From Oribacterium sp. NK2B42 (GTDB lineage Bacteria; Bacillota; Clostridia; Lachnospirales; Lachnospiraceae), in assembly GCF_000424445.1 (NCBI RefSeq), contig NZ_AUJX01000008.1:1-64000 (forward strand): a stretch of 64,000 bases of DNA, written 5' to 3'. Of this stretch, positions 52,114 through 61,806 are shown piece by piece (the stretch's first letter is position 1; each line of letters begins with the position of its first letter). Made by a program: the position numbers and the translations under genes. The notes beneath the pieces were generated by a model, which was given only the letters and a program-made list of their open reading frames with translations, did no database searches and was not told the DNA's origin.

Positions 52114-54165
52114 ATGGCAGACAGATTTGAAGATATGGCCGGAAAACGTACGGCATCCAGGGCTCGCGGGCAATCCAGAGCCCGGGGTTCACAGCAGAGC
52201 GAACGCAGGAGCACATCTTCCCGTGTGAACTCGCAGAATAATACAACAAGAAGTTCCAACAACCGATATAACAGAAGACCTGACAGAGAACCGAATTACG
52301 GTATTATCATAGGATCTGCCGTTGCAGCTGTGATATTGGTGGGAGGACTGGTTTTTGCCCTTAAGGGCGGCTTGGGCGGCTCATCAAATTCTTCGATAGA
52401 AGAGACTACTTATGCGGTAGAAGAAACATTGGACCCTAACAGCATACATGAGGATGTTTACCTTGACATCAGTTCTTTTGCAGCGGGGGCTCAGCTTTTA
52501 AATATCAATGGAATGAATCAGCAGCAGGTTAAGGATGCCATAAAGGCTCAGTATACCTGGAATCTGGTGGTTAACAATACAAATCCCCTGTTAAGTAAGT
52601 TCAGCATGCCGGAGCTTTCTTCCGGTGAAACTTCCTCGGAGACCGCAGCTGAGGCAGGGATACAGGCTGACAATGATGGGACTGAGCAGACGGTTGAGGT
52701 TGAGAATCCGTATTCATCCATAACCATAAGACCTGAGGCATCAAGCTTTGCTGTTCCGGATCTTATTGAGGCAAACCTTGATGAGATGATCGCACAGATT
52801 TTTGAAGACATTAAGTCAAAGGAGACTCAGGAAACCAAGGAAAGTTCTTCCGAAAATGAGTCAGAGAGCAGCACGGAGACGGAAAGTGTTGTAACTGCGG
52901 ATTATGCATTGGCACTTCCGGATTTTAAGTCCCAGATAAATGACTACATGTCACAGCTTGCCACTGTGTGGAAGATGAATCCCAAAAATGGTGACATAAC
53001 TTCCTATGACCGTGACACAGGAGAGTTTGTTTTCGGAGGTTCTGTTGACGGTTATGAGCTTAATGCTGAGACTACTGCTGCCAAAGTCATGGAGGCCATA
53101 AATAATCACAATTACTCATCTCAGATTGATGCGGACGGAAAAACAGTTTCGGCTTCTCTGGATTCGATTAAGGATAAGTACAAGATCATCGGATCCTTCA
53201 CTACCAAGACTACTTCCAATTCCATCCGTAACGGGAACATCAAGCATGCGGCCGCAGCCATAAACGGTACCGTTCTCCAGCCGGGAGAGGAATTCTCTTT
53301 CAATCAGACTGTGGGACAGCGTACAGAGGAGAAGGGCTACGGCGGAGCACCGGCTTATAATGAAGGTGAGGTTGTTACCGAGGTCGGCGGAGGTGTGTGC
53401 CAGGTATCATCCACACTTTACAATGCTGTTTTCCGCGCCGGACTTACCACAACCTACAGAAGATCACACACCTTTGCGCCTACATATGTTACCCCGGGGA
53501 CAGATGCTACGGTTTCCTGGCCGGGACCTGATTATAAGTTTGTTAATGATTCAGATCACGCCATAGGAATCCGTACCTGGTATTCGGATCAGACCATGAA
53601 TGCTCAGATTTACGGAGTAAGGGTTCTTCCTGAGGGAGTATCATGGGAACTTGTTTCGGAGAAAGCCATGGATCTCCCTGTACCTGATCCTGTTATCATT
53701 ACTGAGGGAACAGAGTCAGAGGGTAGTGCCGGATCGGAATGGCAGGCATACAAGGTTATTCACAAGGCAGACGGAACTACAGAAAAGGTCAAGGATCACT
53801 ACACACATTACAGTGGTCATACACCTAAGAAATATTCTCCTGAGATTGCAGCGTCTATTGCTGCAGAACAGGCCGCGGCAGCGGGTCTGACAGCTGCTAC
53901 CGATGAAAACGGTCAGGCTGTAGTTGAGACACCGGCGGGTGAATCCGGAGACAGTACCGAGTCCACGGAGCATGAAGTGGTTGAGAGACCTGAGGATAAC
54001 AGTGAGCCCGAAGAGGAAAATGAGCCTGTGCATGAGGCACCGTCTGCTCCCGCTCCGGAAACAAATGCCGAAACCGTTCATGAATATATAGAGGGTCCGG
54101 TTCCTGTATTGGGAGATTCTTTGAATGAAGGACTTATCGAGGAAGGCCCTGTAGTGGGCGGCTGA
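52114..54165 (+). CDS. VanW family membrane-anchored protein
   Basis: A 683-residue protein: an Arg/Ser/Asn-rich cytoplasmic head (about 70 residues), a membrane helix (about 78-98, YGIIIGSAVAAVILVGGLVFA), an extracellular peptidoglycan-binding-4-like region with Glu/Ser/Thr-rich insertions (about 160-285), and a VanW domain (about 375-510): HAAAAINGTVLQPGEEFSFN, EVGGGVCQVSSTLYNAVF and SWPGPDYKFVND. The tail is Glu/Pro-rich. VanW is associated with vancomycin-resistance clusters but most copies, as here, stand alone and have an unknown wall-related role. The start at 52114 follows GGAGATAG. Confidence 0.85.
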   Translation: MADRFEDMAGKRTASRARGQSRARGSQQSERRSTSSRVNSQNNTTRSSNNRYNRRPDREPNYGIIIGSAVAAVILVGGLVFALKGGLGGSSNSSIEETTYAVEETLDPNSIHEDVYLDISSFAAGAQLLNINGMNQQQVKDAIKAQYTWNLVVNNTNPLLSKFSMPELSSGETSSETAAEAGIQADNDGTEQTVEVENPYSSITIRPEASSFAVPDLIEANLDEMIAQIFEDIKSKETQETKESSSENESESSTETESVVTADYALALPDFKSQINDYMSQLATVWKMNPKNGDITSYDRDTGEFVFGGSVDGYELNAETTAAKVMEAINNHNYSSQIDADGKTVSASLDSIKDKYKIIGSFTTKTTSNSIRNGNIKHAAAAINGTVLQPGEEFSFNQTVGQRTEEKGYGGAPAYNEGEVVTEVGGGVCQVSSTLYNAVFRAGLTTTYRRSHTFAPTYVTPGTDATVSWPGPDYKFVNDSDHAIGIRTWYSDQTMNAQIYGVRVLPEGVSWELVSEKAMDLPVPDPVIITEGTESEGSAGSEWQAYKVIHKADGTTEKVKDHYTHYSGHTPKKYSPEIAASIAAEQAAAAGLTAATDENGQAVVETPAGESGDSTESTEHEVVERPEDNSEPEEENEPVHEAPSAPAPETNAETVHEYIEGPVPVLGDSLNEGLIEEGPVVGG

Positions 54166-54187
54166 AAAGTCAATAATTATAACTGTC

Positions 54188-54235
54188 AAAAACCGCATGT
54201 CTATGGTGAACTGCTACCGGACATGCGGTTTTTTC
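54188..54235 (+). terminator. terminator of the VanW gene
   Basis: AAAAACCGCATGTC / GACATGCGGTTTTTT stem with an 18-base loop and T run. Confidence 0.88.
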
Positions 54236-54571
54236 TATATATTTCAAACACCTTTGGAAAAGAGGAGGCCACGGATCCGGCATATGTCCGGAGCATTCAG
54301 GGAGTTGGATGCTATGGTTTCGGGGTGGAATTATTTTTTTGGCGGAATGCATCGGATATTGTTTTTGATTTTGTACAACATATACTATAGTAATTCACTG
54401 GGAATTGCCTCTTTTATGCATTTTTCTTGTATTTTTTCATGTACGAGGCCCTATTTCTTTGCATTTTACGGCGGAAATGCTATAATTTCCTACAGTATGA
54501 TATCCTTTTTATAAGGTTCATATAATAAAAATCACATTCATGTAACGATTCATTTTTTAGGAGGAATTCTT
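54236..54571 (+). other. leader region of nifJ
   Basis: An A/T-rich gap with a candidate promoter (TTGCAT 54459-54464, 16-base spacer, TATAAT 54481-54486) and then about 85 bases to the start. No convincing gene or regulatory fold was seen. Confidence 0.5.
54459..54486 (+). promoter_or_regulatory. promoter of nifJ
   Basis: TTGCAT (54459-54464) and TATAAT (54481-54486), spacer 16; the best -10 box in the gap. Confidence 0.6.
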
Positions 54572-57500
54572 ATGGCAAGAAAAATGAAAACCATGGATGG
54601 TAATCAGGCTGCTGCACATGCATCATATGCATTTACAGAAGTAGCCGCCATCTTCCCCATCACCCCTTCATCAGTTATGCCGGAGCATGTTGATGAGTGG
54701 GCAACAGAAGGCAGAAAGAACATTCTCGGTGAGACCGTTCAGGTAACTGAGATGCAGTCTGAGGCCGGTGCTGCAGGTGCAGTTCACGGATCACTCGCTG
54801 CTGGTGCTCTTACAACTACCTTCACAGCTTCTCAGGGTCTTCTTCTTATGATCCCTGATATCTACAAGGTTGCCGGTGAGCAGCTTCCTGGTGTATTTGA
54901 TGTATCTGCACGTGCAGTTGCATCTCACGCACTTTCCATCTTTGGTGATCATTCAGACGTTATGGCATGCCGCCAGACCGGTGCTGCTATGCTTTGCGAG
55001 TCTTCCGTACAGGAAGTTATGGACCTTACACCTGTAGCACACCTTGCTGCACTTAAGGGACGCATTCCTTTCATCAATTTCTTTGATGGTTTCAGAACTT
55101 CTCACGAGATCCAGAAGATCGAAGAGTGGGATTATGAAGATATTAAGGATATGGTTGACTGGGAGTACATCGACGAGTTCAGAGCTCGCGCACTTAACCC
55201 TAATCATCCTGTAGAGAGAGGTTCAGCTCAGAACCCTGATATCTTCTTCCAGGCACGTGAGGCATCTAACCCTTACTACGATGCACTTCCTGCAATCGTT
55301 CAGGAGTACATGGACAAGGTTAATGCTAAGATCGGTACAGACTATAAGCTTTTCAATTACTATGGTGCAGCAGATGCTGAGCATGTAATCGTTGCTATGG
55401 GTTCTGTAAATGATACTATTGAGGAGACAATCGATTACCTTGCAGCTAAGGGCGAGAAGGTTGGTGTAGTTAAGGTTAGACTTTACAGACCGTTCTGCAC
55501 AGACGCTCTTCTTAAGGCTATTCCTGAGACTGTTAAGCAGATCACTGTTCTTGACAGAACTAAGGAGCCCGGTTCTATCGGTGAGCCTCTTTACCTTGAT
55601 GTTGTTGCAGCTCTTCAGGGCAGCAAGTTCCAGGGCGTTAAGGTATTCTCAGGACGTTATGGTCTTGGCTCAAAGGATACAACTCCTGCACAGATCGTTG
55701 CAGTATATAAGAATACAGAGAAGAAGAGATTTACAATCGGTATCAACGATGATGTAACATATCTTTCACTTCCTATCGGACCGGCTCTTGATACAACACC
55801 GGAAGGAACAGTAAACTGTAAGTTCTGGGGTCTTGGCGCTGACGGTACAGTAGGTGCTAACAAGAACTCTATCAAGATCATCGGTGACAACACAGATATG
55901 TACGCTCAGGCTTACTTTGATTATGATTCAAAGAAGTCCGGCGGTGTTACTATGTCTCACTTAAGATTTGGTAAGAAACCTATCAAGTCAACATACCTCA
56001 TCAAGAGAGCAAACTTCGTAGCTTGCCACAACCCTGCATACATGACAAAGTTCAACATGGTACAGGAGCTTGTTGATGGTGGTACATTCCTCCTTAACTG
56101 TGTATGGAGCAAGGATGAGATCGCTGATCATATCCCTGGCCAGGTTAAGAAGTACATGTATGATCACAAGATCAACTTCTACATCATTAACGGTGTAAAG
56201 ATCGGTATCGAGACAGGCATGGGTCCTACTCGTATCAATACAATCCTTCAGTCAGCATTCTTCACACTGACAGGTATCATTCCTCCTGCAGAGGCTAACA
56301 AGCTTATGAAGGATGCAGCTCAGAAGACATACGGCCGTAAGGGTGAGGATGTCGTTAAGAAGAACTGGGCAGCTATTGATGCCGGTGCTAACGCATTCGA
56401 GAAGATCGAGATTCCTGCAGACTGGGCTAATGCTCAGGACGAGGGACTTGAGTTCAAGGATAAGACAGAAGGTAAGAAGGAAGTTCTTGACTTCGTTAAC
56501 AACATCCAGAACGCTGTTTCAGCACAGGAAGGTAACGGACTCCCTGTATCAGCATTCAAAGATTATGTAGATGGTACAACACCTTCAGGTACAGCTGCAT
56601 ACGAGAAGAGAGGTATCGCAGTTAACGTTCCTCAGTGGAATCCTGATAACTGTATCCAGTGTAACTTCTGTTCATATGTATGTCCTCACGCAGCTATCCG
56701 TCCGTTCGCTTACACAGCAGACGAGGCAGCAGCAGCTCCTGCAGGAGATGTATGCAAGGATATGACAGGTATGCCTGGTTACAAGTTCGGCATCAAGGTA
56801 TCAGTTCTTGACTGTACAGGTTGCGGATCTTGTGCAAACGTATGTCCTGGTATGAAGGGCAACAAGGCTCTCGAGATGAAGCCTATCGCACAGGAGCTCG
56901 ACAGACAGAAGTTCTTCGATTATGCTGAGAAGCTTCCTGAGAAGGACGAGGTTATCGCTAAGTTCAAGGAGACAACTGTTAAGGGATCACAGTTCAAGAA
57001 GCCTCTTCTTGAGTACTCAGGTGCATGTCCCGGATGTGGTGAGACACCTTATGCTAAGCTCATCACTCAGCTCTTCGGTGACAGAATGTACATTGCAAAT
57101 GCTACAGGATGTTCATCAATTTGGGGTAACTCATCACCTTCTACACCTTACACAGTAAATGCTAAGGGCCAGGGTCCTGCATGGGATAACTCACTCTTCG
57201 AGGATAACGCAGAGTTTGGTTATGGTATGCTTCTTGCTCAGAATGCTATCCGTGGCAGACTTAAGAAGGAAGTTGAGGCACTTGCAGAGAAGGATGCATC
57301 TGTTAAGGATGTATGCCAGGAGTGGCTTGACACATTCGGTGTAGGTGCAACAAACGGTGCAGCTACAGATAAGCTTGTTGCAGCTCTTGCAGACAAGACT
57401 GATGATCTTTCAAAGGATCTTGTAAAGAATAAGGACTTCCTGTCAAAGAAGAGCCAGTGGATCTTCGGTGGTGACGGTTGGGCTTACGATATCGGATTCG

Positions 57501-58099
57501 GCGGACTTGATCACGTACTTGCTTCAGGCAAGGATATCAACGTTATGGTATTCGATACTGAGGTTTACTCAAATACAGGCGGACAGTCATCTAAGTCAAC
57601 ACCTACCGGTGCAGTAGCACAGTTTGCTGCAGCAGGTAAGGAGACAGGTAAGAAGGATCTCCCTGGTATCGCAATGTCTTACGGCTACGTATATGTTGCA
57701 CATATCAACATGGGTGGTGATATGGCTCAGACAGTTAAGGCTATTACTGAGGCTGAGGCTTATCCAGGTCCATCACTTATCATTGCTTATGCTCCATGTA
57801 TCAACCATGGTATCAAGAAGGGCATGGCAAAGGCTATGGAAGAGGAGAAGCTTGCACTTACAACAGGTTACTGGAATAACTTCAGATTCAACCCTAACGG
57901 CGGTGACAAGAAGTTCACTCTTGACTCCAAGGAGCCTGATTTCACAGGATATCAGGACTTCCTTAAGGGAGAGGTTCGTTACCTTTCACTTGGTCTCAAG
58001 AACCCTGAGAGAGCTAAGGCACTCGATGAGCAGAACCAGGCTGAGTCAGAGGCTAGATATGCACACCTTAAGAAGCTGAACGATCTTTACAATAACTAA
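54572..58099 (+). CDS. nifJ: pyruvate:ferredoxin (flavodoxin) oxidoreductase
   Basis: Oxidises pyruvate to acetyl-CoA and CO2, reducing ferredoxin: the central step of energy metabolism in this anaerobe. 1175 residues, all domains in one chain: the pyruvate/TPP domain with YAFTEVAAIFPITPSS at the start, the gamma and delta parts, two 4Fe-4S motifs (NCIQCNFCSYVCPHAA, about 696, and CTGCGSCANVCPG, about 755), and the TPP domain with ACPGCGETPYAKL, GCSSIWGNSSPSTPY and VFDTEVYSNTGGQSSKS. AGGAGG precedes the ATG. Codon use is highly biased, in line with abundant expression. Confidence 0.97.
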   Translation: MARKMKTMDGNQAAAHASYAFTEVAAIFPITPSSVMPEHVDEWATEGRKNILGETVQVTEMQSEAGAAGAVHGSLAAGALTTTFTASQGLLLMIPDIYKVAGEQLPGVFDVSARAVASHALSIFGDHSDVMACRQTGAAMLCESSVQEVMDLTPVAHLAALKGRIPFINFFDGFRTSHEIQKIEEWDYEDIKDMVDWEYIDEFRARALNPNHPVERGSAQNPDIFFQAREASNPYYDALPAIVQEYMDKVNAKIGTDYKLFNYYGAADAEHVIVAMGSVNDTIEETIDYLAAKGEKVGVVKVRLYRPFCTDALLKAIPETVKQITVLDRTKEPGSIGEPLYLDVVAALQGSKFQGVKVFSGRYGLGSKDTTPAQIVAVYKNTEKKRFTIGINDDVTYLSLPIGPALDTTPEGTVNCKFWGLGADGTVGANKNSIKIIGDNTDMYAQAYFDYDSKKSGGVTMSHLRFGKKPIKSTYLIKRANFVACHNPAYMTKFNMVQELVDGGTFLLNCVWSKDEIADHIPGQVKKYMYDHKINFYIINGVKIGIETGMGPTRINTILQSAFFTLTGIIPPAEANKLMKDAAQKTYGRKGEDVVKKNWAAIDAGANAFEKIEIPADWANAQDEGLEFKDKTEGKKEVLDFVNNIQNAVSAQEGNGLPVSAFKDYVDGTTPSGTAAYEKRGIAVNVPQWNPDNCIQCNFCSYVCPHAAIRPFAYTADEAAAAPAGDVCKDMTGMPGYKFGIKVSVLDCTGCGSCANVCPGMKGNKALEMKPIAQELDRQKFFDYAEKLPEKDEVIAKFKETTVKGSQFKKPLLEYSGACPGCGETPYAKLITQLFGDRMYIANATGCSSIWGNSSPSTPYTVNAKGQGPAWDNSLFEDNAEFGYGMLLAQNAIRGRLKKEVEALAEKDASVKDVCQEWLDTFGVGATNGAATDKLVAALADKTDDLSKDLVKNKDFLSKKSQWIFGGDGWAYDIGFGGLDHVLASGKDINVMVFDTEVYSNTGGQSSKSTPTGAVAQFAAAGKETGKKDLPGIAMSYGYVYVAHINMGGDMAQTVKAITEAEAYPGPSLIIAYAPCINHGIKKGMAKAMEEEKLALTTGYWNNFRFNPNGGDKKFTLDSKEPDFTGYQDFLKGEVRYLSLGLKNPERAKALDEQNQAESEARYAHLKKLNDLYNN

Positions 58100-58120
58100 T
58101 AATTGAATAAAGTGAGTTTA

Positions 58121-58149
58121 AAGGAAGCCGGCGAAAGCCGGCTTCCTTT
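58121..58149 (+). terminator. terminator of nifJ
   Basis: AAGGAAGCCGGC / GCCGGCTTCCTT stem with a GAAA tetraloop followed by TTTC. Confidence 0.9.
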
Positions 58150-58172
58150 CGTATGCATCAGTCAACGTGGTG

Positions 58173-58218
58173 AGCCAACGGGGACGGTTCTATCCGGAAA
58201 GAACCGTCCCCGTTGGCT
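58173..58218. repeat. 46-bp palindrome of the GGGGACGGTTCT family
   Basis: Arms AGCCAACGGGGACGGTTCT (58173-58191) and its exact complement (58200-58218) around the loop ATCCGGAA. The inner part of the arm is the same as in the palindrome at 8203-8252; the outer bases differ (CCAAC against CCACC). It lies after the nifJ terminator. Confidence 0.85.
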
Positions 58219-58380
58219 TAAATGATAACATGGTTGGAGTAATCTTTTTTCTGTGGTACTATTTAGCAGTGCATATGATATTGACCATCAAATAAATATA
58301 TTTAAAAGCTGGTTTGAACGGCATATGTATGTTGGGAATAAACATTAAAAAATGGTTTATAGAGGAGTATATGAATAGCT

Positions 58381-60084
58381 ATGAATTATGTAGATCAATA
58401 TAAACTCTGGTGCGAGAAAGCAATTGGCGATAAGGACGTTGTGGCTGAACTTAATGCTATGACAGGAGACGATAGTAAAATAGAAGATGCCTTTTACCGT
58501 GATCTTGCTTTTGGTACAGGAGGACTTCGTGGAGTTATAGGTGCCGGAACAAACCGCATGAACATTTATACCGTTGCCAAGGCATCACAGGGTCTTGCGG
58601 ATTATGTGATTAAGAACTTCAAGCCAGAGGATCGCAAGATCGCCATCAGCAGAGATTCCCGTATCAAGTCAGATATATTTGCCGAAATAGCGGCAGGAGT
58701 TTTTGCTGCCAATGATATCCGGGTATACATTTATAAAGATATCATGCCGACACCGTGCCTCAGCTTTGCGGTTCGCGAGCTTCAGTGTGCTGCCGGAATC
58801 ATGGTGACCGCAAGTCACAATCCTTCAAAATATAACGGATATAAGGTTTATGGTGCTGACGGATGCCAAATCACTACAGAAGCTGCCGAACAGATTCTGA
58901 CAGAAATAGAGAAACTGGATATCTTCCGTGATGTCAAAAATGCTGACTTCAGGGAAGCTATGGAAGCAGGAAAGATCAGCTACATAAGCGATGAAGTTTA
59001 TACCAAATTCATAGAAGCAGTTAAGAGCCAGTCGGTACTTACGGAGGAAGATAAGGTAAACAGAGATCTTGCCATAGTTTATTCGCCATTAAACGGTGCA
59101 GGTCTTAAACCCGTAACAAGAGCCCTTACGGAAACCGGCTTTACGAACATCACAGTTGTAATGGAACAGGAAATGCCTGATGGTAATTTCCCTACCTGTC
59201 CTTACCCAAATCCCGAGATCAAAGAAGCCATGGCCCTCGGTATGGAGTATGCCGCCCGTAATCAGGCTGACCTTCTCCTTGCAACAGATCCCGACTGCGA
59301 CCGCTGCGGTATCGCAGTTAGAAATGACAAGGGAGAATATGTACTCCTTTCCGGAAATGAAACCGGAATGCTGCTGCTTGACTTTATATGCAGCCAGAGA
59401 GTAAAGGCAGGAACCATGCCTGAGAATCCTTTGATGGTAAAAACTATAGTTACCATCGATATGGCTGAGCGTATTGCGGAAGATTACGGTGTAAAGACCA
59501 TCAATGTTCTTACAGGATTCAAATTTATCGGCGAACAGATAGGAAAGCTGGAGGCAAAGAGCGAAGAGAACAGATACATTTTCGGTTTTGAAGAGAGCTA
59601 TGGATATCTTACCGGCTCCTATGTAAGAGATAAGGACGCGGTTGACGCTGCCTTCATGATCTGTGAGATGTTTGCCTTCTACAGATCAAAGGGAATCGGA
59701 CTCCTGGATAAACTTAACGAACTCTACGAAAAATACGGCTTTGCCCTGAACACACTTCACAGCTACGAGTTCGAGGGTTCTGCAGGCTTTGCCAAAATGC
59801 AGGCGATCATGAAGCATTTCCGCGACGCCTATAACAGCAAAGAACTTGTATCCTTCGCCGGAAAGAAAATCGAAAAACTCCTTGATTATTCTGAAGGTCT
59901 TGATGGGCTTCCAAAGTCAGACGTTCTTAAATTCCTGCTTCAGGACAACTGTTCCCTGGTAGTACGCCCTTCAGGCACAGAACCCAAGGTCAAAGCCTAC
60001 ATCTCAGTCAGCGCTCCAAACCTTGCTGCAGCCACTGATGAGGAAAATAGAATAACAGAGGAACTTCAGAACTACTTCAATTAA
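58381..60084 (+). CDS. pgm: phospho-sugar mutase (phosphoglucomutase/phosphomannomutase)
   Basis: Interconverts glucose-1-phosphate and glucose-6-phosphate, or the mannose pair. 567 residues, as in Firmicutes PgcA: GTGGLRGVIGAGTNRMN at the N-terminus, the phosphoserine loop TASHNPSKYNGYK (about 139), the metal loop DPDCDRCGI (about 303), GFEESYGYL and the phosphate-binding RPSGTEPKVK (about 531). It joins the gal genes to glycolysis. The start is odd: GAGGAG is 13 bases from ATG 58381 but 3 bases from another ATG (58371) that opens a 10-codon frame overlapping the start. Confidence 0.93.
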   Translation: MNYVDQYKLWCEKAIGDKDVVAELNAMTGDDSKIEDAFYRDLAFGTGGLRGVIGAGTNRMNIYTVAKASQGLADYVIKNFKPEDRKIAISRDSRIKSDIFAEIAAGVFAANDIRVYIYKDIMPTPCLSFAVRELQCAAGIMVTASHNPSKYNGYKVYGADGCQITTEAAEQILTEIEKLDIFRDVKNADFREAMEAGKISYISDEVYTKFIEAVKSQSVLTEEDKVNRDLAIVYSPLNGAGLKPVTRALTETGFTNITVVMEQEMPDGNFPTCPYPNPEIKEAMALGMEYAARNQADLLLATDPDCDRCGIAVRNDKGEYVLLSGNETGMLLLDFICSQRVKAGTMPENPLMVKTIVTIDMAERIAEDYGVKTINVLTGFKFIGEQIGKLEAKSEENRYIFGFEESYGYLTGSYVRDKDAVDAAFMICEMFAFYRSKGIGLLDKLNELYEKYGFALNTLHSYEFEGSAGFAKMQAIMKHFRDAYNSKELVSFAGKKIEKLLDYSEGLDGLPKSDVLKFLLQDNCSLVVRPSGTEPKVKAYISVSAPNLAAATDEENRITEELQNYFN

Positions 60085-60122
60085 CAGCAATGTAAAATCA
60101 TAAGGACTGTTCCGGCAGTCGG

Positions 60123-60179
60123 GGGTAACAGTTCGGTCAAGGTTCTGGTTTATCCAGGACCTAGCTGAACTTGTTACCC
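60123..60179. repeat. 57-bp palindrome related to the GTAACAGTTC element
   Basis: The arms begin GGGTAACAGTTC and end GAACTTGTTACCC; pairing continues inward (GGTCAAGGTTCTGG against CCAGGACCTAGCT) with a few mismatches to a loop TTTAT. The terminal GTAACAGTTC is the same as in the 61-bp element at 10292-10352, but no direct repeat flanks this copy. Confidence 0.75.
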
Positions 60180-60201
60180 GTGTAAATAAATAGAACATGT
60201 A

Positions 60202-60359
60202 AGAAAATGCAAGGGATGGGTGGCTAGGCTTGCGGGTTGAAAGAACAGACGGTACATTCATGTACGAACCGGATGCACGTCAGTGCAGTCGGGGCGAACA
60301 TGAATGTGCCGGATGTACTTTTCAATCCCGTGGGCCGTCACCCATCCCTTGCATTTTCT
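60202..60359. repeat. 158-bp extended palindrome of the AGAAAATG family
   Basis: Outer arms of 21 bases (60202-60222 and 60339-60359; AGAAAATGCAAGGGATGGG...) are perfectly complementary. The inner segments pair too: GCGGGTTGAAAG...GGTACATTCATGT (60232-60262) with ACATGAATGTGCC...CTTTTCAATCCCGT (60298-60331). A loop of about 35 bases remains. The outer arms match the compact palindrome at 45466-45510. Confidence 0.85.
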
Positions 60360-60471
60360 GGCCGGTCAGCCATTTTCTTTCCGGTTTTCGCTACCTTCTT
60401 GCCGAATCACCCCTTTACGTGATAAGATATATAAGTTAACTTATGTCTATTTTTCAGAATAGGTGGTTTTA

Positions 60472-61806
60472 ATGAGAAAAATAATAGTGGCAGTGGTTGG
60501 CCGTCCTAATGTAGGAAAGTCAACATTGTTCAATCTGATCGCAGGAAAGCAGATCTCTATCGTAAAAGATACCCCGGGTGTTACAAGAGACAGAATCTAT
60601 GCTGATGCGGAATGGCTTAATTATAAATTCACATTGGTTGATACAGGAGGAATCGAACCGGACAGTAAAGATATCATTTTGTCGCAAATGAGATCCCAGG
60701 CGCAGCTTGCCATAGATACGGCAGACGTCATCATATTTGTGACAGACGTAAGAACCGGCTTAGTGGATGCTGATTATGAGGTAGCGGATATGCTCCGTAA
60801 ATCAGGTAAGCCCATAGTTCTCTGCGTCAACAAGGTCGACAGCTTTAAAAAGTATGGCGATGATATCTATGAGTTCTACAATCTGGGACTCGGTGATCCT
60901 TTCGGTGTCTCGTCGGCTAACCAGATGGGAGTGGGAGACCTTCTTGATGAGGTTGTCAAAAATTTCCCTGCTAAAGTCGGAGATGAGGAAGAGGATGATT
61001 CCATAAAGGTAGCATTGATCGGAAAACCGAATGTAGGAAAGAGCTCTGTGGTCAACAAGCTTTTGGGACAGAACAGAGTTATAGTTTCCGACATTGCCGG
61101 AACCACGAGAGATGCCATAGATACAAAGATCGTACATAACGGAAAAGAGTATACCTTTATCGATACCGCAGGACTTCGTCGTAAAGGAAAGGTTACAGAT
61201 GATATAGAAAGATACTCAGTCATTCGTACAGTGTCGGCTGTAGACAGAGCTGACATCTGTCTTGTGCTTATTGATGCTACCCAGGGAATAACAGAAGGGG
61301 ATGCCACCATCGCCGGTATTGCTCATGAATCCGGTAAGGGTGTTATTATCTGTGTCAATAAATGGGATGCGATCCAGGATAAAACCGATAAGACCATCAA
61401 TGAGTTTACCGCAAAGCTGAAGGAAAAGTTTGCCTACATGCCATATGCGGAGTATCTGTTCATTTCGGCTGAAACAGGTCAGAGGTTGAATAAAATCTTC
61501 GACCTGGTGGATCAGGTGAGAGAGAACCAGACCATGCGTATCCGTACCGGTGTTCTCAATGAGATCATGACCCGTGCGACTGCCATGAAGCAGCCGCCAA
61601 GTGACAAGGGCAAGAGACTTAAGCTGTTCTACATGACACAGACAGCGGTAGAACCGCCTACATTCGTTATTTTTGTAAATGATGTTCAGCTTATGCATTT
61701 TTCCTACACAAGATATATCGAGAATCAGATCAGAGATGCCTTCGGGTTCAAGGGAACCCCGCTTAAGTTCCTGATCCGTGAAAGAAAAGGCGGGGAAGAA
61801 GAATGA
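60472..61806 (+). CDS. der: ribosome biogenesis GTPase Der (EngA)
   Basis: Essential double GTPase needed for 50S assembly. 444 residues: first G domain with GRPNVGKST, DTPGVTRDR, DTGG and NKVD; second with GKPNVGKSS (about 185), DIAGTTRDAID, DTAGLRRKGK and NKWD; then the KH-like domain (from about 355) and a basic tail. The start at 60472 follows GGTGG; an in-frame GTG lies nine bases earlier. The stop overlaps plsY by 4 bases. Confidence 0.97.
   Translation: MRKIIVAVVGRPNVGKSTLFNLIAGKQISIVKDTPGVTRDRIYADAEWLNYKFTLVDTGGIEPDSKDIILSQMRSQAQLAIDTADVIIFVTDVRTGLVDADYEVADMLRKSGKPIVLCVNKVDSFKKYGDDIYEFYNLGLGDPFGVSSANQMGVGDLLDEVVKNFPAKVGDEEEDDSIKVALIGKPNVGKSSVVNKLLGQNRVIVSDIAGTTRDAIDTKIVHNGKEYTFIDTAGLRRKGKVTDDIERYSVIRTVSAVDRADICLVLIDATQGITEGDATIAGIAHESGKGVIICVNKWDAIQDKTDKTINEFTAKLKEKFAYMPYAEYLFISAETGQRLNKIFDLVDQVRENQTMRIRTGVLNEIMTRATAMKQPPSDKGKRLKLFYMTQTAVEPPTFVIFVNDVQLMHFSYTRYIENQIRDAFGFKGTPLKFLIRERKGGEEE

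Larger units (their letters stand above)
60085..60471 (+). other. repeat-filled intergenic region before der
   Basis: Almost the whole 387-base gap consists of two palindromic elements (60123-60179 and 60202-60359), separated by 22 bases. Short open frames inside the second are side effects of the palindrome. A purine-rich GGTGG precedes the der start. Confidence 0.7.

Noticed and set aside
52114-54165. Vancomycin-resistance cluster suggested by VanW
   Set aside because: No vanA/B/H/X or two-component genes are near; VanW proteins without resistance genes are common.
54197-54514. 105-codon open frame upstream of nifJ
   Set aside because: It begins inside the VanW terminator stem, lacks a ribosome binding site and overlaps the nifJ promoter; it has no domain-like features.
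60230-60439. Overlapping short open frames in the pgm-der gap
   Set aside because: They lie within the 158-bp palindrome and have no ribosome binding site; their Cys-rich content is a by-product of the repeat.
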